Shown: piece by piece, positions 62,204-64,000 of the stretch
Layout of the letters: each line of letters begins with the position of its first letter
Numbering within the stretch: the stretch's first letter is position 1
NCBI GenBank assembly: GCA_039029275.1
Contig: JBCCGL010000014.1
Location: 1 to 64,000 of the forward strand
Origin: JBCCGL01 sp039029275
GTDB lineage: Bacteria; Pseudomonadota; Gammaproteobacteria; JBCCGL01
DNA: 64,000 nucleotides
Reading direction: 5' to 3'
Translations under genes and position numbers: made by a program
Notes under the pieces: model-generated
What the model was told of the DNA's origin: nothing
Seen by the model: only the letters and a program-made list of their open reading frames with translations
Database searches by the model: none

Positions 62204-62238
62204 CGATAAATGACAAGTTGTCAAAAAAATACTTATCG
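62204..62238. promoter_or_regulatory. Candidate TetR operator with nested dyads
   Basis: TGACAA-G-TTGTCA (62211-62223) is a perfect 13-bp palindrome, enclosed by CGATAA (62204-62209) and TTATCG (62233-62238). It lies just upstream of the tetR gene in the 187-bp spacer shared with dsbB. Confidence 0.55.
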
Positions 62239-62366
62239 TCATTATTCGAGGTTTCGTCAGGGTTGGATCACCGGATTGCAGAACGGCAAGTGTCCATCAC
62301 TGCATTCCGCTATCAGCCGGCGAGGGCGCTATACTCCCGCGCGTTAACTGACCCGAGAATCAAACA

Positions 62367-62855
62367 ATGTTGTGGAATCCCCGCCTGCTTTTCCTTGCCC
62401 AGTTTGCAATCTGTGCCTGCCTGCTGAGCTATGGCTACTACCTGCAATACGTCGAATTTCTCGATCCCTGTCCCTTGTGCATGGTACAGCGCGTGTGTTT
62501 TTTCCTCGTCGGTGCGGTTTCGCTTGTCGCCGCAGTACACGGGCCGGCGATTGTAATGCGGCGGGTGTATGCCTCGCTCGCGGGTCTGGCTGCGCTGGTT
62601 GGCGCACTGGTAGCGGGACGACAGATCTGGCTGCAGCATACGCCCGGCGCGGAGATGCTTGAATGCGGCGCGGGGCTTGGCACTATGCTCGAAACCATGC
62701 CGATTTTCGATGTGATGTCCAAGATTCTCAAAGGCACCGGCGATTGTGCCACCGTGCAATGGACATTTATGGGCTTGTCGATCCCGGAGTGGGCGATCGT
62801 GTGTTTTATTGCGATGTTGTTGGTTAATATTGTGCTGATCGCTCGCCGCGACTAA
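62367..62855 (+). CDS. dsbB: Disulfide bond formation protein B
   Basis: 162 residues, four membrane helices. The redox pairs are present: Cys35/Cys38 (DPCPLCMVQR) and Cys100/Cys127 in the second periplasmic loop (MLECGAGLGTML; GDCATVQW). It reoxidises DsbA and passes electrons to quinone in the inner membrane. The size is typical. Confidence 0.95.
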   Translation: MLWNPRLLFLAQFAICACLLSYGYYLQYVEFLDPCPLCMVQRVCFFLVGAVSLVAAVHGPAIVMRRVYASLAGLAALVGALVAGRQIWLQHTPGAEMLECGAGLGTMLETMPIFDVMSKILKGTGDCATVQWTFMGLSIPEWAIVCFIAMLLVNIVLIARRD

Positions 62856-62920
62856 CAGGCTGTGGAAAATCTATCTGCTGTGCATCAATTGCTTCGAAAA
62901 CATTTTTTGGCCGCCTGTTA
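62853..62920. repeat. Inverted repeat after dsbB
   Basis: TAACAGGC (62853-62860) faces GCCTGTTA (62913-62920); 52 bp between. The left arm includes the dsbB stop codon. It could be a weak terminator or a decayed member of the hairpin repeat family. Similarity to the other copies is not convincing. Confidence 0.35.
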
Positions 62921-62960
62921 CTGATACAAATGAATTGTTCGCTGAGATTGGGGAAAGCTA

Positions 62961-63659
62961 TTGGCTAAAGATAAGAAAAAATCGAATTCAAATATTCTGC
63001 AATTGTGGCCCACCCACGTGATGAATAAGCGGTTTTCGCATTTTCAAAAAGTGAACCCCGCGCTTATCCAGCTTTTCAATCAGCATATGGACAAGGAGAA
63101 CGTCAAGAACCGACACGCTTACGCGAGTCACGACCGCCTGCTTGCGGAGTACCCCAATCACACCGAACTGGGCGAGCTGGCGCAATTTATCAAAGACAAT
63201 GTATTTGAGCTGGCTGCGGAGGTTAACGGTCAATACTGGGGTCAAAGAGCCAGCATCGAAATCTTCATGACCGGCATCTGGTTTCAGATCTCAAATAACT
63301 ACAACTTTCACGAGACGCACACGCACGGCAACTGCTCCTGGTCCGGGGTTTATTACGTGCAGTCCGGCAATGCGAGCAAAGGGCCGGAGGACCACGTCGG
63401 CAAGCAACCCAACGGCGTTACCCGGTTTTACGGCCCGGGTCTGGACATCGGCGGCGGCGGCCACGGTGAGGCAGGCAATTTATATCTGCACGATTACGCC
63501 TACGATTCCTACCCGCAGGACGGCAAGCTGGTTATTTTTCCGTCGCACTTGAAGCACATGGTATTTCCGTATAACGGCGAGCAGGATCGCATCGTTGTGT
63601 CATTTCATGTGCAGATTAAAAATTCGCAGGGGGACACCTGGAATTACCAATTTCGATAG
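62961..63659 (+). CDS. 2OG-Fe(II) oxygenase family protein (TIGR02466 type)
   Basis: 232 residues from TTG 62961, with GGGGAAAG just upstream; an in-frame stop 18 bp before leaves no other good start. LQLWPTHVMNKRF is the family start. Iron ligands are likely in NFHETHTHGNCSWSGVYYVQ, with the distal His in FPSHLKHMVFPYNGEQDRIVVSFHV, whose Arg would bind 2-oxoglutarate. It would hydroxylate an unknown substrate. It converges on alr with a 6-bp gap. Confidence 0.88.
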   Translation: MAKDKKKSNSNILQLWPTHVMNKRFSHFQKVNPALIQLFNQHMDKENVKNRHAYASHDRLLAEYPNHTELGELAQFIKDNVFELAAEVNGQYWGQRASIEIFMTGIWFQISNNYNFHETHTHGNCSWSGVYYVQSGNASKGPEDHVGKQPNGVTRFYGPGLDIGGGGHGEAGNLYLHDYAYDSYPQDGKLVIFPSHLKHMVFPYNGEQDRIVVSFHVQIKNSQGDTWNYQFR

Positions 63660-63665
63660 CGTGCG

Positions 63666-64000
63666 CTAACGGTACACGCGTGGCACCCGCGTGTTGATAT
63701 TGGTTAAAACTTCAAGCGGGATTGTATTCGCCCACTCGGCGAGATTTTCGACGGTAATCGACGCATCGCCGTCTTTACCGAGCAACAACACCGAGTCGCC
63801 GTTGAACGCCGAGTCATCGCCGATGTCGATCATGATTTGATCCATGCAGATTCGCCCGACAACCGGGTAGCGCTTGCCACCAATGACGACTTCTGCGCGC
63901 CCCGACATATTGCGAAAGTATCCGTCACCGTACCCAACCGGGACGGTAACAACGCGAGTGTTTTTATCTGTCTGCCAGGTTGAGCCGTAGCTGACCGGGT
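63666..64000 (-). CDS. alr: Alanine racemase, C-terminal part (gene continues past window end)
   Basis: 111 codons are visible before the edge. The translated end reads VSYGSTWQTDKNTRVVTVPVGYGDGYFRNMSG, then VVGRICMDQIMIDIG and WANTIPLEVLTNINTRVPRVY. These are the catalytic Tyr loop (GYGDGY), the MDQ motif and the Pro-Arg-Val-x-Arg end of alanine racemase. It makes D-alanine for murein with PLP; the PLP-binding Lys lies outside the window. An internal Met at 63908 is not the start. Confidence 0.94.
   Translation of the reverse strand, partial: PVSYGSTWQTDKNTRVVTVPVGYGDGYFRNMSGRAEVVIGGKRYPVVGRICMDQIMIDIGDDSAFNGDSVLLLGKDGDASITVENLAEWANTIPLEVLTNINTRVPRVYR

Noticed and set aside
62853..62920. 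Fourth copy of the hairpin repeat family
   Set aside because: Only the AACAGGCTG end is suggestive; the conserved core with GTAAACT is not found, so it is listed only as an inverted repeat.
1..64000. tRNA, rRNA, CRISPR, prophage or intact insertion sequence
   Set aside because: None was recognised on reading both strands; absence by eye is not proof for small RNAs.

Overview
The window looks like one contiguous piece of chromosome from a marine, heterotrophic gammaproteobacterium. GC is moderate (about 50 %, judged by eye). The genes include TRAP and betaine-type transporters, a Mrp-type antiporter, DsbB, LrgAB and a TorT/TorS/TorR triad closest in motifs to enteric/Vibrio-type proteins. No rRNA, tRNA, CRISPR array, phage or intact insertion sequence was seen. 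The genus cannot be fixed from the sequence alone.

Layout. 1-7.5 kb: end of a NarL-type sensor kinase, its response regulator, a three-part TRAP carboxylate transporter whose large permease carries an unusual coiled-coil tail, and a SABATH-type carboxyl methyltransferase. 7.5-9.8 kb: LysE exporter, divergent ArsR regulator, secreted unknown. 9.8-19.2 kb: torT, torS and torR, then a TMAO/betaine ABC transporter (tmoX-, tmoV-, tmoW-like). 19.2-25.3 kb: LysR regulator, a GcvT-like methyltransferase, and a tight run of amidase, serine hydrolase, Nudix and GDPD genes. 25.3-29.5 kb: alpha/beta hydrolase, KefB-type antiporter, double cupin, GNAT. 29.7-37.1 kb: nine-gene Mrp-type antiporter operon with three antiporter-like subunits. 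37.1-39.3 kb: DUF4019, DUF302, lrgA-lrgB. 39.3-49.4 kb: tdm (DUF1989 + T-protein fusion), two membrane genes and a GntR regulator on the minus strand, facing gmaS-mgsA-mgsB-mgsC on the plus strand. 49.5-50.7 kb: two unrecognised genes. 50.8-56.2 kb: PAS kinase, hybrid kinase and a Cache-like partner. 56.2-62.2 kb: cobalamin-binding protein and an envelope export operon (TetR, RND, LolA-like, outer-membrane barrel). 62.3-64 kb: dsbB, a 2OG-Fe(II) oxygenase and the end of alr.

Main story (inference). Three separated blocks fit one physiological route for methylated amines. TorT/TorS/TorR would sense trimethylamine N-oxide (TMAO). The adjacent ABC transporter would import it. Tdm would split it to dimethylamine plus formaldehyde, handing the C1 unit to tetrahydrofolate. 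GmaS and MgsABC would turn monomethylamine into N-methylglutamate. tdm appears to be the last gene of a gntR-led operon that diverges from gmaS-mgsABC. The shared spacer carries repeated TTGGTACTAA-like operator boxes, so one GntR protein may control both arms. Missing from the window are dimethylamine monooxygenase, N-methylglutamate dehydrogenase, Tmm and the respiratory torCAD genes. A TorTSR system beside a catabolic uptake system rather than a TMAO reductase is the most unusual point. The two small unknown genes downstream of mgsC are the best candidates for undescribed parts.

A family of hairpin-forming intergenic repeats (three copies) sits directly after the stop codons of torT and mgsC and after the first unknown gene.
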